Source of the DNA: Rhynchosporium graminicola | Taxonomy: Eukaryota; Ascomycota; Leotiomycetes; Helotiales; Ploettnerulaceae | NCBI GenBank assembly: GCA_900074885.1 | Contig: FJUW01000054.1 | Coordinates: 186,001-250,000, forward strand | Direction of reading: 5' to 3' | DNA length: 64,000 nt | Shown: positions 11,801 to 23,004 of the stretch, piece by piece | How the letters are laid out: each line of letters begins with the position of its first letter | Position numbering within the stretch: the first letter of the stretch is position 1 | Made by a program: the position numbers and the translations under genes | The notes under the pieces: model-generated | What the model was told of the DNA's origin: nothing | The model's input: only the letters and a program-made list of their open reading frames with translations | The model's database searches: none

Positions 11801-13907
11801 TATGCTGCCAATGTGGGTCGTTTACAAGGAGGAGAATTAGTATTGATTCATGCTGGCGCAAGTGGTTTTGGACAAGCTTTTATTCAAATTGCCCAACACC
11901 TCGGAGCAGAAGTCTATGCCACAATCGAAGCTTTGAAAGAACGGAAACATTTGATGCTCACTTACCGGATCCCAGAAGACCACATCCTCGACATGAACTC
12001 CGTTCATTTTGGCAAATCTATCCACCAGCAGACTTCCGGCCGTGGTGTTGACCTAATAATTAACACAATTGGTCGGCGGCATTTAGAGGAAACCTGGAAA
12101 TGTATGAACGACTGTAAGTTTATAAGAGACAGTTTACTTGATGAACAGCTAATTATTGATGACAGTGGGAAGATTCGTCGATATGCGAAACAGCCACACA
12201 TCGCACCCCACGACCCTGGACTCTCTTTCAACACTCCGTAACGCTACATACGCAGCAATTGACATATTGCACATTTTCCAAACCAATCTAGCGACATCAG
12301 CTCGTCTATTCCAATCAGCCTTTGATCTAGTTCGAGGAAAGTTCGTCAGAGAATCCAGACCCATCAATGTCTTACCATTGTCCGATATCTCAGCCGCCTT
12401 TCAAGACACCCAAAAGCGTACACATGGAAACGTTGTGGTCAATATTAGCGACAGTGACTTGGTGCGCGTTGTCCCACGCGATTCACACCCTCTGCAACTA
12501 AGCCCGGATGCCACGTATGTTCTCGTCGGTGGTCTAGGTGGGCTTGGTAGGAGCCTGGCTGTATTTATGGTGAAGCACGGTGCTAGACATCTCGCTTTCC
12601 TATCTCGCTCGGGAGCTGTTTCTGAGCGACAAAAAGACTTCATGGCACGTCTTGCAGCAGATGATGTTGATGCAAAGGCTTATGCATGTGACATCTGTGA
12701 CAAGTCTCAATTAGTTGAAGTACTGCAGAGATGTGCGCTGGAGATGCCAAAGATTCGCGGAGTTGTACAAGGAGCAGCTGTCCTCCGGGTAAGAGGATCA
12801 CCCCCCCTTTTTTTTTTTTTCCATATGTATGCTGATATAAACAGGATGCAATCTTCGACAACATGACATACGAGGATTGGGTAGCGGTAACGAGACCAAA
12901 GATGCAGGGTAGTTGGAACCTTCACGAAAGCATGCCTACAGATCTCGACTTCTTTATTCTCCTTTCTTCGTCGGCTGGTGCTATCGGCGCCCGTGGACAA
13001 GCAAACTATAATTCTGGGAATGCATTCCAAGATGCTTTGGCACATTATCGCCGAAATAAAGGTATGGCTGGTGTCTCTCTAGACCTTGGACCCATTCTTG
13101 GAGCAGGAGTAAGTTAAAGTGATTCTGAGTGTACGAATATTATTAACAGGAATAGATGGTTGCAGAGGACGAATCAACGCTAGAGATGCTACGAGCTGCA
13201 GGCTTCTTCGGTATCCGCGAAAAGGTACGCTATGCTACCCTAGAAAGAAACCCTGTACTAATGATTATAGGACTTCCACATCATAGTCTCAGCAGCCATG
13301 ACAGGATACACAGAGGACGACCATCGAACCCCCGCGCAATTAATCACAGGAACCGGAACCGGTGGCGGCGTGAAGCAAAACAACGTTGGAGATCCTTACG
13401 TAAGTAAAATTTCTGCCCCCACAGCCTCAGTGATCTCGGATCAGGACCGATTTCCCTTTGTTGATCCTAATCCCAACCCAGACTATTGACACTTGACATA
13501 CTGAACCTCTGAAGTGGTACAATGAAGCTCGATTTTCCATAATGGCCAAAGTCGGCCTCGTCCCCTCCTCAACAGACTCCGATACCCTCTCCATGGAAGA
13601 GCTACTCTCATCCTCAACGAGCATCTCTGAAGCAGCATCCACCATCCTTGAAGGTCTGATAACGCTCTTTGCCAAATCTATGAACATGCTCCCAGGCGAT
13701 CTGGACACGAGAAAATCCGCTAGTGCGTATGGCGTTGATTCGCTCGTTGCTGTCGGCACGCGGAACTGGATCTTTAGAGAAACGGGGGTCGATGTTAGTA
13801 TTTTTCAGATTCTGAGCGAGAATACTATTGCGGAGATGGCAGATGATATCGCGAAGAAGTGTAAGTATTTGTCGGTGGAAATCAGAGCTTCGGAGGATGA
13901 TGAGTAG
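5900..13907 (+). CDS. Highly reducing type I polyketide synthase (KS-AT-DH-[MT]-ER-KR-ACP)
   Basis: Iterative synthase that builds a reduced polyketide chain; the product is unknown. Fifteen exons: 5900-6094, 6143-6199, 6248-6335, 6388-6453, 6506-6708, 6759-7349, 7409-8958, 9006-9061, 9107-9612, 9728-12113, 12166-12788, 12845-13108, 13156-13224, 13271-13399, 13515-13907; 7176 coding bases, 2391 residues, typical for the class. Ketosynthase (~10-430) has its cysteine in DTGCSAS and histidines in EAHGTGT and KTNIGH. Acyltransferase (~575-875) has [11 protein letters not shown]. Dehydratase (~935-1250) has [11 protein letters not shown], with Asn where Gly is usual, and Asp in HPATLDAMF. The methyltransferase region (~1300-1600) lacks the SAM glycine motif ([13 protein letters not shown]). 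Enoylreductase (~1670-1985) has [13 protein letters not shown]; ketoreductase (~2015-2195) has GGLGGLGRS and a Ser/Tyr/Asn set; the carrier domain has GVDSL (~2333). No thioesterase or release domain follows. The first ATG in the open frame was taken as start. Confidence 0.93.
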
Positions 13908-14897
13908 CGGATCCGTGAATGTGATAAATGACGAATGGATCTTTTTGCGTTGTTGTAATATGTCGGACAAGATTGTTTGGAAACTTGATCTGACAGCACT
14001 ATGTTAAGTCGTTTCCGGCAAAGTAAGTTCTCATCTACCTAAGATGATCACCAAGTGAAGCTATTGAACATCCTTATGACTATGAAGTATCACGTCAGAT
14101 AATATCCTGTCATATTTCCATGACTTCAAAGTCTGAGTACAGGATATTATGCAAAGTAAGGATTTGATGTCACACAAGGATGTAATGACATCGAATGAGT
14201 CGACAGATGGGGTCATTGCTTCGTTGAAGAGAAATGCTAGAAGTAAGTGAGTGACCTGGAGATGATGTTTCCTTCCTTGCCCCAGTGTTATCGCGGCTGT
14301 GAGCCCCGCATCTGATACATAAGCGAGAATGAGTGACGTCTTGATCAACAATTGCATCCGTGGTCATTGATCCCTTGAATTCTACAATCAATAGATCTAC
14401 ACGTGTTGTACAGTAAATGTGACTGCATTCCGTGTGATGTGGAGTTTGCCTACAGTGCGCAACTTCGGGCAGCTCAAGTCCGCAACGTACCCAGGATAGG
14501 TAGAATTGAAACAACCAGCCAGGCCTCTCAATTTGTACCCCGATTGGGACATCTGGACCTCGCTCATATTCATATTTTGCTCTCTAATTTGTACCTACCA
14601 GGACATTTGTTTTTCAACTTCCCACTTCTCCTCAATCCACCGTATCGTAGTTACAGTTACCTTCGGCGTCCTGCACTGTCATGTCATTCATTTATTCCGA
14701 GGTGCAGTTCGCATTTGCGAGCAGGTCTGACGTCACAAGCTCTGCGACCACTTTGCTCGTCGACAAAACTCTCTGCTTTCTTCTCAACCCCGCCACCATC
14801 TTCCATCGCATCGACATCATCAACCGAAATCTTTTCCTCTCTCAAAAACTTCTCACATATTACACGTCAAATCTCTACTACCGCAACCGCAAGAAAG
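13908..14897. other. PKS-SDR intergenic region and SDR leader
   Basis: About 1 kb between the PKS stop and the SDR AUG. The first part holds an inverted repeat (listed separately). The last ~220 bases stay open in frame with the SDR and look like a mitochondrial presequence without an AUG (see findings). Confidence 0.5.
14099..14150. repeat. 12-base perfect inverted repeat downstream of the PKS
   Basis: ATAATATCCTGT at 14099-14110 is mirrored exactly by ACAGGATATTAT at 14139-14150, with a smaller GACT/AGTC stem in the loop. It lies about 190 bases after the PKS stop. It could be a hairpin in the transcript tail or a trace of a small element; no function is shown. Confidence 0.6.
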
Positions 14898-15877
14898 ATG
14901 TCTGATTCAAACAATAACTTCCGTTTGAGCTCGGTGTTCAATGTCAAGGGCAGAGTACGTGATATCTTCTGATGCTATTTATGGGATAGCTACTGACGAC
15001 AATAGGTTGCCTTGATCACTGGCGGAGGTAGCGGTATCGGTTTGATGGCGACCCAAGCCTTGTGAGTCTCCCATCGACACGGACACAGATACATGCTAAC
15101 CAGTCCCGTAGGGCTGTAAATGGAGCTAAAGTCTATATCGTCGGGCGCACTAAGGACAAGCTCGATAGCGTTGTCAAGAACCACGGCCAAGGCATCGAGG
15201 GTCAAATCATTCCAATCGTGGCCGATATCACCTCCAAGGATGAGATCGCCAAGTTGGTCAAGGAGATCGAGTCCAAGGAGAAGCATCTCGACATCCTGAT
15301 CAACAATGCTGGTATCGCAGGCAACAAGCAGCAATCCGAGGCCAAGACAGCAGAAGAGATGAAGAAGAACCTGTTCGATGATGAGAGTTCTACTTTCGAT
15401 GATTGGGTCAACACTTACCGCACTAACGTCCCCCAACTGTTCTTCACGACCATGGCATTCCTCCCTCTTCTCCAAAAGTCCACCGAAAACCAACACGGTT
15501 ACAGCAGCACCGTCATCAACATCTCCTCTATTTCCGGTATCGTCCAGTCTGCTCAGAACCACTTTGGCTATAACGCTTCTAAGGCTGGGGCTATCCAGCT
15601 GACTAAGATGCTTGCCTCGGAGATCGCTGAGAACGGTATCAAAATTCGAGTCAACAGCATTGCTCCTGGTGTTTTCCCTAGTGAGATGACCGCCGGTGAG
15701 AGTGGTTCTGATCAGAAGAGCCACATTGAGAAGGAGAAGTATGAGAAGGTACCTGCTCATAGACCAGGCAAGGATGAGGATATGGCTGGTGCCATTCTTT
15801 TCGTTGCGACGAATCAGTATCTCAATGGTCAGACGGTTGCTGTTGATGGTGGTTACATTTTGCATGCCGGAGCTTAA
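14898..15877 (+). CDS. Short-chain dehydrogenase/reductase (RhlG-like)
   Basis: NAD(P)-dependent oxidoreductase of the classical SDR family, about 292 residues. Exons 14898-14954, 15006-15061 and 15112-15877. The Rossmann motif is GGGSGIG (residues ~25-31), followed by NNAG, the catalytic serine in INISSISG, and YNASK carrying the Tyr/Lys pair. VNSIAPGVFPSEM and a DGGY end are typical. Overall it resembles fungal homologues of the bacterial 3-oxoacyl-ACP reductase RhlG; the true substrate is not visible. The AUG at 14898 begins an ordinary cytosolic SDR, but the same frame is open upstream with presequence-like composition, so a longer mitochondrial form is possible. It lies 1 kb from the PKS in the same direction, but a role in that pathway is only a possibility. 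Confidence 0.92.
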
Positions 15878-17112
15878 GCGTCTTTGTTATCCAAAATCTT
15901 GCTTCTGGGGTTACGGGGCGCTAAAATACGAGGGAAACATTCGATTCTGTAAGATTGCAGACACTTTGCGTATGAGATTCCTTTCGCGGCATACTAGTAT
16001 GAGATAAACCAAGATGCCGATGCATTTCATTGCCTTGCGTAATGATACCACTTTTTGTCTCACATGCTCCTTGTGCTAATGATTTACCAATCTTCATCTT
16101 CAATTCAGCAATATCAGCTAAGGTTTGTTACATGTTACCAATTATTGAGACGCTGGGCTCTCTAGATGAAGGTCCTTAAATAGTGATCTGCAAGCCCCGC
16201 ATTATCAGGAAATTGTGTGATATTTCTTCCCAGCCTGTTGATGAATTTGTTGAATGAAAGGGCCCTCCTCTACATGGCTCCTAGAAGCACCTCTTTCAAA
16301 TGAGTTTAACGTAGTAGTAGATTATCGCTTATATCTCTTACTGAGCAACCTAATCATGATCTTTACTTTACTGCCGAACGTTCACTTGAAGAGCAGGTAC
16401 GTTCAGATTCCATCAACCCGTTTATCTCGGAAGTGCTAGACAACTCACCAGTGCCGGCCCTAGTAAGCCATGTGCCGGACAAGAAGCACGCCAGAACATC
16501 CTCATCATATGTTGATTGAAGCTAAGATGAGTAGTGCTTTTCCTAGTGCTTCAACGGCCAGCCTTATGCAGACTAGCGGAGGTTTTCGGCTCTGGTATCA
16601 TGTACAACTGCTTACAGGGCAGGGTTAGGAGAGGGGAGGAAGACTGCAGGAAAGTTGCTGGGGTGTTGATATATGTCATAAATGTGGTTTGATACCGATT
16701 TCACGAGACTGCAGCTCAAATATATGCTTCTACCTGGCTGGACGTCACCACCGGAGTGAGAGCTCGATCGAAGATTTAAATCAGATGGAAGATCACGGGT
16801 CGTTTATGATATTCATAAATTAAAGTCACGAAATCATTCGCGTCCATCCCTGCGTGCCGCAAAGCATTCTAATCTTCTATATCTAAGGTACGTAGGAACT
16901 CATTACGTATTCTACCTTGCATTTTTATATGTAATTTATATACGTCACATGCTATATAAGAAGATGTTTCCATGGGAGCCTCGTAAGCTCTATGTATTTT
17001 AGTCGGTCACGTGTAGCCAAAATAATGCGAGCTACCTAGGTGCCCGCTCTGATGGCGGCTTTGACCCCGCTGGTGTTGATTGGGACGATGTCTGATAATG
17101 TTAGAGCAGATG
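15878..17112. other. Gene-free stretch
   Basis: No coding frame with family features, RNA gene or structured repeat was seen in these ~1.2 kb. The right end borders the tail of the minus-strand kinase relic. Confidence 0.5.
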
Positions 17113-18648
17113 CTAGGATGAGAGTATGGATATGATATCTTGAAGTGGAATACGAGGAGCATCATCTGCAGAGGCGAGGAGCGAAATTTCTCTCAATACC
17201 TCCTGCTCCCCCGCGCTGTATGTAACCTGAGACATCACAGAGAAAATCTGTCCAAGGGCCCAAATATCGTTCTGCTTCCGTGCTTCAATTTCCTGAGACT
17301 AAGGTTCAGAAATCAGTCTCATCTCCGGGGACAGCCATTTTTGAGTTGTGCCTCCAATCCCACTGACATCGTTCAGTACAGCATCATTATCCTTGTTGAG
17401 AACAACGTTTTCTGGTTTCAGATCCATATGTGAGATTCCATTCTGATGGAGACTATAGAGGGCACGAGTCATTTGGAGCGTCAAACACAGCCAGGGGACA
17501 TCGGACTTTCGTGTTTGCAAAGCGGCTTGCAGTGTGCCGTTTGGGAGATATTCGAGTAGAATCCCTTGCAGACTTGCAGTGGTATCACCTTTTGTCGCCT
17601 TCGTAGTTCGATAGGGATTGTCGGACACGACAGCGGCAATGAGCTTTACAACATTCTCGCTATCGCGCAATCGTTCCAGGTTTCGTAGTTCTTGTTCCAG
17701 AACATCACTATCTCGCGGCTCGTACAGCGGCCGATCTACTTCCTTGTAGACGTGATCGATGTTATCAACGTGTACGCGGTACACGCCCATACTCAGTTCT
17801 TGTATCTTCTTGATATCCAACAAATGTCTCGAGGGAATACTACTGCTCGTCACATCAAAAGGCGGGAATCGCACTCGGTACGGATCTTCCTGTACGCGGA
17901 ACCACAGGCTGTCGACTATATTCGCGTACTCGCTCTCAGGGTGTAAGGGCGTTTTTAAGTGTAGTGGCTGGCAAGACGTCTCGCACTTTCGGGAGAGAAG
18001 AAGCTCCGTGACCGTGTCATCGAGGAGTTGCGAAAGGTCGAAATCGATGCAGAGGCAGAGGCTTTCAAGGTTTTTCCGTCGTTGGGTTGGTTGAGCAAAT
18101 GCGCTATTCTTAGCAGATTGAAGTTTCCCCTGGAAAGTAAGTTTCAAATGCCACGTGCGGTCAGAACAACGAAGAACAAATCTCAACCAGCGTTTCCTGG
18201 GTTCCGCGCCTCTTGCCTCAGTCTCTTCTGTGTATGTCTTCCGCGTAAGGGAAATAGAACATAAGTCTGAATTTGACATCGTAGGTACTCCGGCGAAAGC
18301 GATGGCTATTATTGGACTCTAGCAAAGGCTCTTGTAGAGGAATTGTCAGATTGAGTGATGGAGAAGTACATGCTGTGAGCGCACGATGGATTTGAACGTC
18401 AGCTGTGCTTGGCATTGACTACATAACGGTTTGTTTGGTTCTTGTATAGCAATAAAGCTCGAAGCAACATAATCACTCCGTTGTGCTCTGCGAGCTGCGG
18501 CTAGTTCTCGGAAGGGCGTGCTAGGTATGTCACAAAGCGTCCGGTTCGAAACGAACTGCCGAAGGATCGACAGTGGCGATCCTGTATAAATCTGCGCGCC
18601 ACAATAGCCACAGGGGCGTGATGATGTCTCGTATAGTAGGAATTTCAA
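17113..18648 (-). pseudogene. Kinase-like gene with zinc-ribbon-like N-terminus, interrupted by a stop
   Basis: Minus-strand gene in two exons. The first, from about 18648, has two cysteine pairs (CGYCG and LCSQC) like a small zinc ribbon. A 54-base intron starting GTACTT, with branch word CTGAC and end CTAG, joins it in frame to the second. A protein-kinase core follows: VYKEV (Lys), LEQELRNLERL (Glu), HMDLKPENVVLN catalytic loop, SPEM at the APE position. The DFG site reads DVS, so it may be a pseudokinase. An in-frame TAG at 17299-17301, after RLISEP, interrupts the C-lobe. The same frame continues past it with IEARKQNDIWALGQIFSV and stops naturally at 17113. No ATG opens the first exon; the frame starts just after a TGA close to a stem-loop. 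A sequencing error at the TAG could not explain the missing start. Confidence 0.6.
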
Positions 18649-18669
18649 AGTAAGTCAATGGAGATCCTT

Positions 18670-18729
18670 TAACAAGTGTTATAGGTAATTTAAGCTTAAT
18701 GGTATACCTATAAGAGAAGAAACTTGTTA
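18670..18729. repeat. Nested inverted repeat (MITE-like stem-loop)
   Basis: Outer arms TAACAAGT (18670-18677) and ACTTGTTA (18722-18729) enclose inner arms TTATAGGTA and TACCTATAA around an AT-rich centre containing TTAAGCTTAA. The shape resembles a decayed miniature inverted-repeat element. It sits just upstream of the kinase relic, where a start codon would be expected. Confidence 0.5.
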
Positions 18730-19321
18730 TAATATCAAAAGAGACTCTTCGTATTTCAAATGTAGGACGACGACGTGAGTGTAAGTTTCTGAATAAACGG
18801 CATATTCAATGATCAGGAATTGTTACAGAAAATAGAAAAAGAAGAAAAGGGAAATGTTTTATTATTTATGGATTTAATAACGCTTGACGTTAAAGTACCG
18901 GGGGTCTTTTCCGGCATAGAGAGTTTTCCGGCACGCAGGGATGGACGTTGCTGGATATTGCTTGTTTCTCAATTTCATGAACGTATTTCTAGTACTTTTA
19001 ATCTACCGATTCCAAGCATATCACGAACTGTGACTGGAAATTTTTATTCGCTTCACGGGACAGAAATAAACCAGCCTCGTCATATGAATATATGTACAAG
19101 AATTCGCGGCTTCGCCTGTGTGACACGGAATCCTGCAAAATCATGTATCTCAAAGATACAATGTCTACATCTATGCACCGACAAGCACAACCGAATCCGT
19201 CTCTAGAACACCGGACCCGCACTTTTCCGAGTTCGACCCCATACTAACCTCCGTACCTAGCCACCAGCCCCAAAATCTTAGGACATGCCCCAAGTCCCTC
19301 ACACACATCATTTGGATTATC
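18730..19321. other. Gene-free stretch
   Basis: About 590 bases, AT-rich at the left. Open frames here show no family features. Confidence 0.45.
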
Positions 19322-19923
19322 TCAAGCCACCATTGCCTTGTCATTGACTTGCTCAGTACTTTCTCCATTGGACTCATACCTCCTCCCAAACCTGCTCATC
19401 TGAACACCTTGAATCGTAGTCGAAGCGATCCAAACCGCAGAGCTGAAAGCTCCGAAAACGGCGTCAGCCTTCGCTGCTGTGCAGACATTCCCTTGGCAGT
19501 ACATGAGCCGGCCTAGGAAAACCGAAAGAGCAATGAAGCCACAGAAGTAGAGCACCGAATTGATGCCTTGCAAACCAAGCGCTACGTATTGGTTCGAGGC
19601 TTGACATTCGTTAGTGAGATTTCTCAGATGGCTGTTGGAGGCTTGCTTCAGTAGGAGGTACCTTTTGGTGAGAAACGAGGAGCGAGCTCGAGGAAGAGGA
19701 GTGAGAATATCGAGAAGGCGGGTGCGAAGATGAGGAAGTTTATTTGTACTGCGGAGTGATACCCAGTCTGGGTTTGGAGAAATGCAACTGATGATTGTTT
19801 CAGTAATCAGTCTCAAATTTTTTGGAGCTGCATAGAAGATATACCGTAGGATGAAAGTGCCAATACGACGACTGAAAATACAGCTTGCGAGCTGCGCAGC
19901 GCAATGTGGTATGTCGATGACAT
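19322..19923 (-). CDS. Small MARVEL-type membrane protein
   Basis: Integral membrane protein of 160 residues with four predicted membrane helices, matching the fungal MARVEL-domain pattern. Exons on the minus strand are 19845-19923, 19662-19787 and 19322-19599; introns are 57 and 62 bases with GTATAT/GTACCT donors. The N-terminus begins MSSTYHIALRSSQAVFSVVV. The second helix lies in NFLIFAPAFSIFSLLFLE, the third in INSVLYFCGFIALSVFLG, and a short CQGNVCTAAKAD loop precedes the fourth. The tail is polar and probably cytosolic. MARVEL proteins shape or sort membrane regions; no specific partner can be inferred. The single long open frame seen without splicing includes intron sequence and is not the real product. 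Confidence 0.8.
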
Positions 19924-22288
19924 TTTGAAGTGTGGTTGAAATAGAGTTCCTGCTCTCGTGATAGAAAAGACCGGAAGAAAGAAAACAAAATGAGCGTGAG
20001 TGAGGAAAAAGAATGATGTTTGATGTAAAGAAAGAAGTTTTCAGAGTTGAAATCGAGAGGCATTTGAAGAACGGTTATCAGAAAACATATATAATCATCT
20101 CCTTTTCTCCTGAAGACTCGTAGCTTGGACATGAGACGATCCCCCCTGTTGCTGCGGCGACCCGAACAAGCCCCGTCGCATTACTTCAGCGGGTTCGAGT
20201 TTCGAAACGGCAGGGTGTGCGGTGTTGACAATGCCCATGAATATCTTTCCGTCTGAGCACATTTTCTTGACTGGTCAGGAGAAGTGCCCGGAGTGGCTGG
20301 TAGTTTGATGGGTGCATGAATAAATCTACCGGCATGGAAAGCTTATGGGTTTTTGGCCCCCGAAACGGGACGAAGGGCCTAAGCTGAGATTTTGATGGGA
20401 TGGCATAGGTCGAAGCCTTTCGTTGGTGGGATGATATCAGTTTATTTCTCTTGGTGCTGTGGTTTGCTGCGGATGTCTTGATCAAACTTGGAAGCTCATA
20501 ATGTCTGAAAAACTGTCAAATCTCGGCAGATGATGATGCTGAAAACCCAAGGCGGGCATAGTTCGTGTCCAGTGAAGCGAAGTATTAAGTCCAATACTAT
20601 TTTCATGACCTCCGAAAGATTGACCTAAGAGAGTGATAGTACTGTCTGTACTTCTCTCGTGAAATCAAGGAACAAGAAGATGAATTCGTTAAAGCCCTTT
20701 GTGACTTTAAATTATGAAATTTGTTTAAAGTCCTGAATTTTATGACTTTGGACTGAAGTAGAAAAAATAGCACTTTACCGGTGACAAAACTATCCAGCCT
20801 CGACCAATGGGAAAATTCAGAGTTCGAGTTCAAATGCAGTGGGGCAGTGTCTTGTTCATGGGGACTCTATCGGTTGTTTTATATAGAAAGAACGGAGCTC
20901 GGACACAGTTGTTATGTCAAGTTTCAAGCACCAAAGAAGCAAAAGAACAAGTCAGAGTAACTAGTGCCATTCCTATCTGAAACGGTGAAACCCTCTCAAC
21001 CTCCTGTTCAGCCCAACCAGTAGGTCAGATCATCTTGCAACATCGAGCCTTTTTTTTGCTTCCTGTTCACTACAGCTTCAATCTTGAATTCGGATCTAGT
21101 TTCTTCAAGCACCCACCCATTCTGCAAGAAGCATCAGCAAGAGACATGACAAACACTCCTGCAAATTTAATGGCACTTCCCCTTTGCCAAAATTAGCATA
21201 GTCGAGTTGCAACTTAATACTCCAGTAAAACAAAAATATGTGATCTTATGATCAGGATTAACAAAGGAAAAGAAACTAATCCTGATCCGAGATCACTAAA
21301 ACATTGAGGAGGGGAACGTGACCGTGCAATAAAACGATCACGTAAGCTCAATTGATGAAACTAGGAGTAAAGGTTGTGACTTACTGCTCCCTTGCAAGTC
21401 TCTCCAACATCTTCCCTACATTCCTACAACCAACCAGGGAATGATCACTTGAACTCTCAACACATACTGACTGAGTTCTCCTTTGGACGGTCATGGCGAA
21501 AAACAATGGAAACCTACAAAGGACGAATCGAAGTACGCTCCGCTGCCGAATCTATTGTGCAACTACTAGCCGGAAGAGATATGTCTTCATTCGGTCTCAT
21601 TCAGCCAAACCATTTTGCTACCTTCATGTCAAAATGCAAGATTTACATGTTTTTTTTAACCTCATGAGCATCTTTCACATTTACTCTGTTTAATCTGTCT
21701 CGGTACTTCTGTCATCATTAAAGCCACCTAATAGTTCACTCGTCTTAAGTTTTCCGACTGTAGCTATAGAGTCGACGTCGGAAATCCCTAAATTGAGTCG
21801 ATAAAGCTTTCGTCTGAAGGGATATCAATCACCCACAAACTGATCTCAATCGGATCTCATTAGATCCCCCAATAATCCTTATACCATTGTCGAGCGTCCT
21901 AGCGTATGGGAAATTGACGAGGTAAGAATGAGGGATTTTGTCACGGCAGCAATATCTAATAGCGAATTCAAGACGAGACGAGATGAGCGCTGAACGACGA
22001 TTACGTACGATCTTCTGGTATTGGCTTGCGAATGTTTTGGAGCTGGGACGCGGTATAGTCATTGATCGCTGAGTGGCCTAGAAGACGTGGAAGCAGTCGA
22101 GATTGAACTGTATGGCCATTGAACTATGTGGTCATTGACGACAAAGACGAACGCAGAAAACAGCTGTACTATACCTCATCCCTGCATGTCGCTAATCCCA
22201 CTCGTCCATATCATGCCCTCGGAAATCCTACTCAGAACTCGCCCACACTTGATGTATCACTCTCACTTAGAAAGAATGACTACACCTA
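19924..22288. other. Gene-free stretch
   Basis: About 2.4 kb with only short frames lacking signals or domains. The left part includes the promoter of the minus-strand MARVEL gene. Nothing else was recognised. Confidence 0.5.
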
Positions 22289-23004
22289 TCAGTCTTTCGC
22301 CATCATGAAACGAAGGGTAGACTCACCTTGTTCAGCTAGCGCCCAACGCTTACACTTGTGCTCGCTATTGCAGTATGCAAACGATCCGCAATCCTCCTGG
22401 TTACGGCACGGTTTGGGCCTGGCGACTGGGCTGGGATAACCTTTACACTCGTGGTCATGAGTGCACCACTCCCCGCTCTTACAATCTTGGCGGTCGTTGC
22501 AACCTCTGTGTTGTTTGCCTGATGGGAATCAGCATGGTTGAGAAGTGGGTGTACATTATCATTGAAGCAGTGAATAAGATGTCACATACTAGAAGGGGCA
22601 GACTTCTGATTAAAGATAGCGTTGCCATAGCCCACACACGAGTTGTCTGAAGTGCAGAACTGCTCGCTGGGGCAGTCGTCGTCCTCGTCGCACCACCTGT
22701 TCTCTTTGTCTGGTGGAAGTTAGCAGGATTGATGAAGTGAGATGTGTAATTTTGTTGGGGCAGATAGGGGAGGCTTACTTGCTAGGGCGGACTTGGAATC
22801 AAAGATCGTGTTGCCATAGCCTACACAAGAGTTGTAGGGGGTGCAAAACTGCTCTTTAGGGCAGTCGTTGTCCTCATCGCACCACCTGTTTGTAGGGACC
22901 TGCTCAACAGTTATGCGGATATTGTCTGAGGGGGCTGGGACGCTGGCTGCAAATGTAAGGAGGCTGCTGAGCAGGAAAGCGGTGGTTGTAAGTTGGAACT
23001 GCAT
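22289..23004 (-). CDS. Secreted cysteine-rich protein with duplicated modules
   Basis: Predicted 191-residue secreted protein. Exons 22779-23004, 22590-22709 and 22289-22518. The start MQFQLTTTAFLLSSLLTFAA is a clear signal peptide, probably cut near SVPA. Exon 1 carries one module (NRWCDEDNDCPKEQFC, then NSCVGYGN). Exon 2 repeats it almost exactly (NRWCDEDDDCPSEQFC, NSCVGYGN). Exon 3 holds two more distant modules (CNDRQDCKSGEWC and CRNQEDCGSFAYC). Both introns are phase 1, so exon 2 is a symmetric 120-base unit that can duplicate without frame change. A GTGAGT donor near residue 178 could instead lead to a slightly different tail. The function is unknown; size, secretion signal and cysteine spacing fit candidate effectors or wall-associated peptides. 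A TATA-like TATATAAATA lies ~30 bases before the ATG. Confidence 0.82.

Noticed and set aside
15062..15865. Long minus-strand frame opposite the SDR
   Set aside because: It mirrors the codon pattern of the real SDR exon and has no domain of its own.
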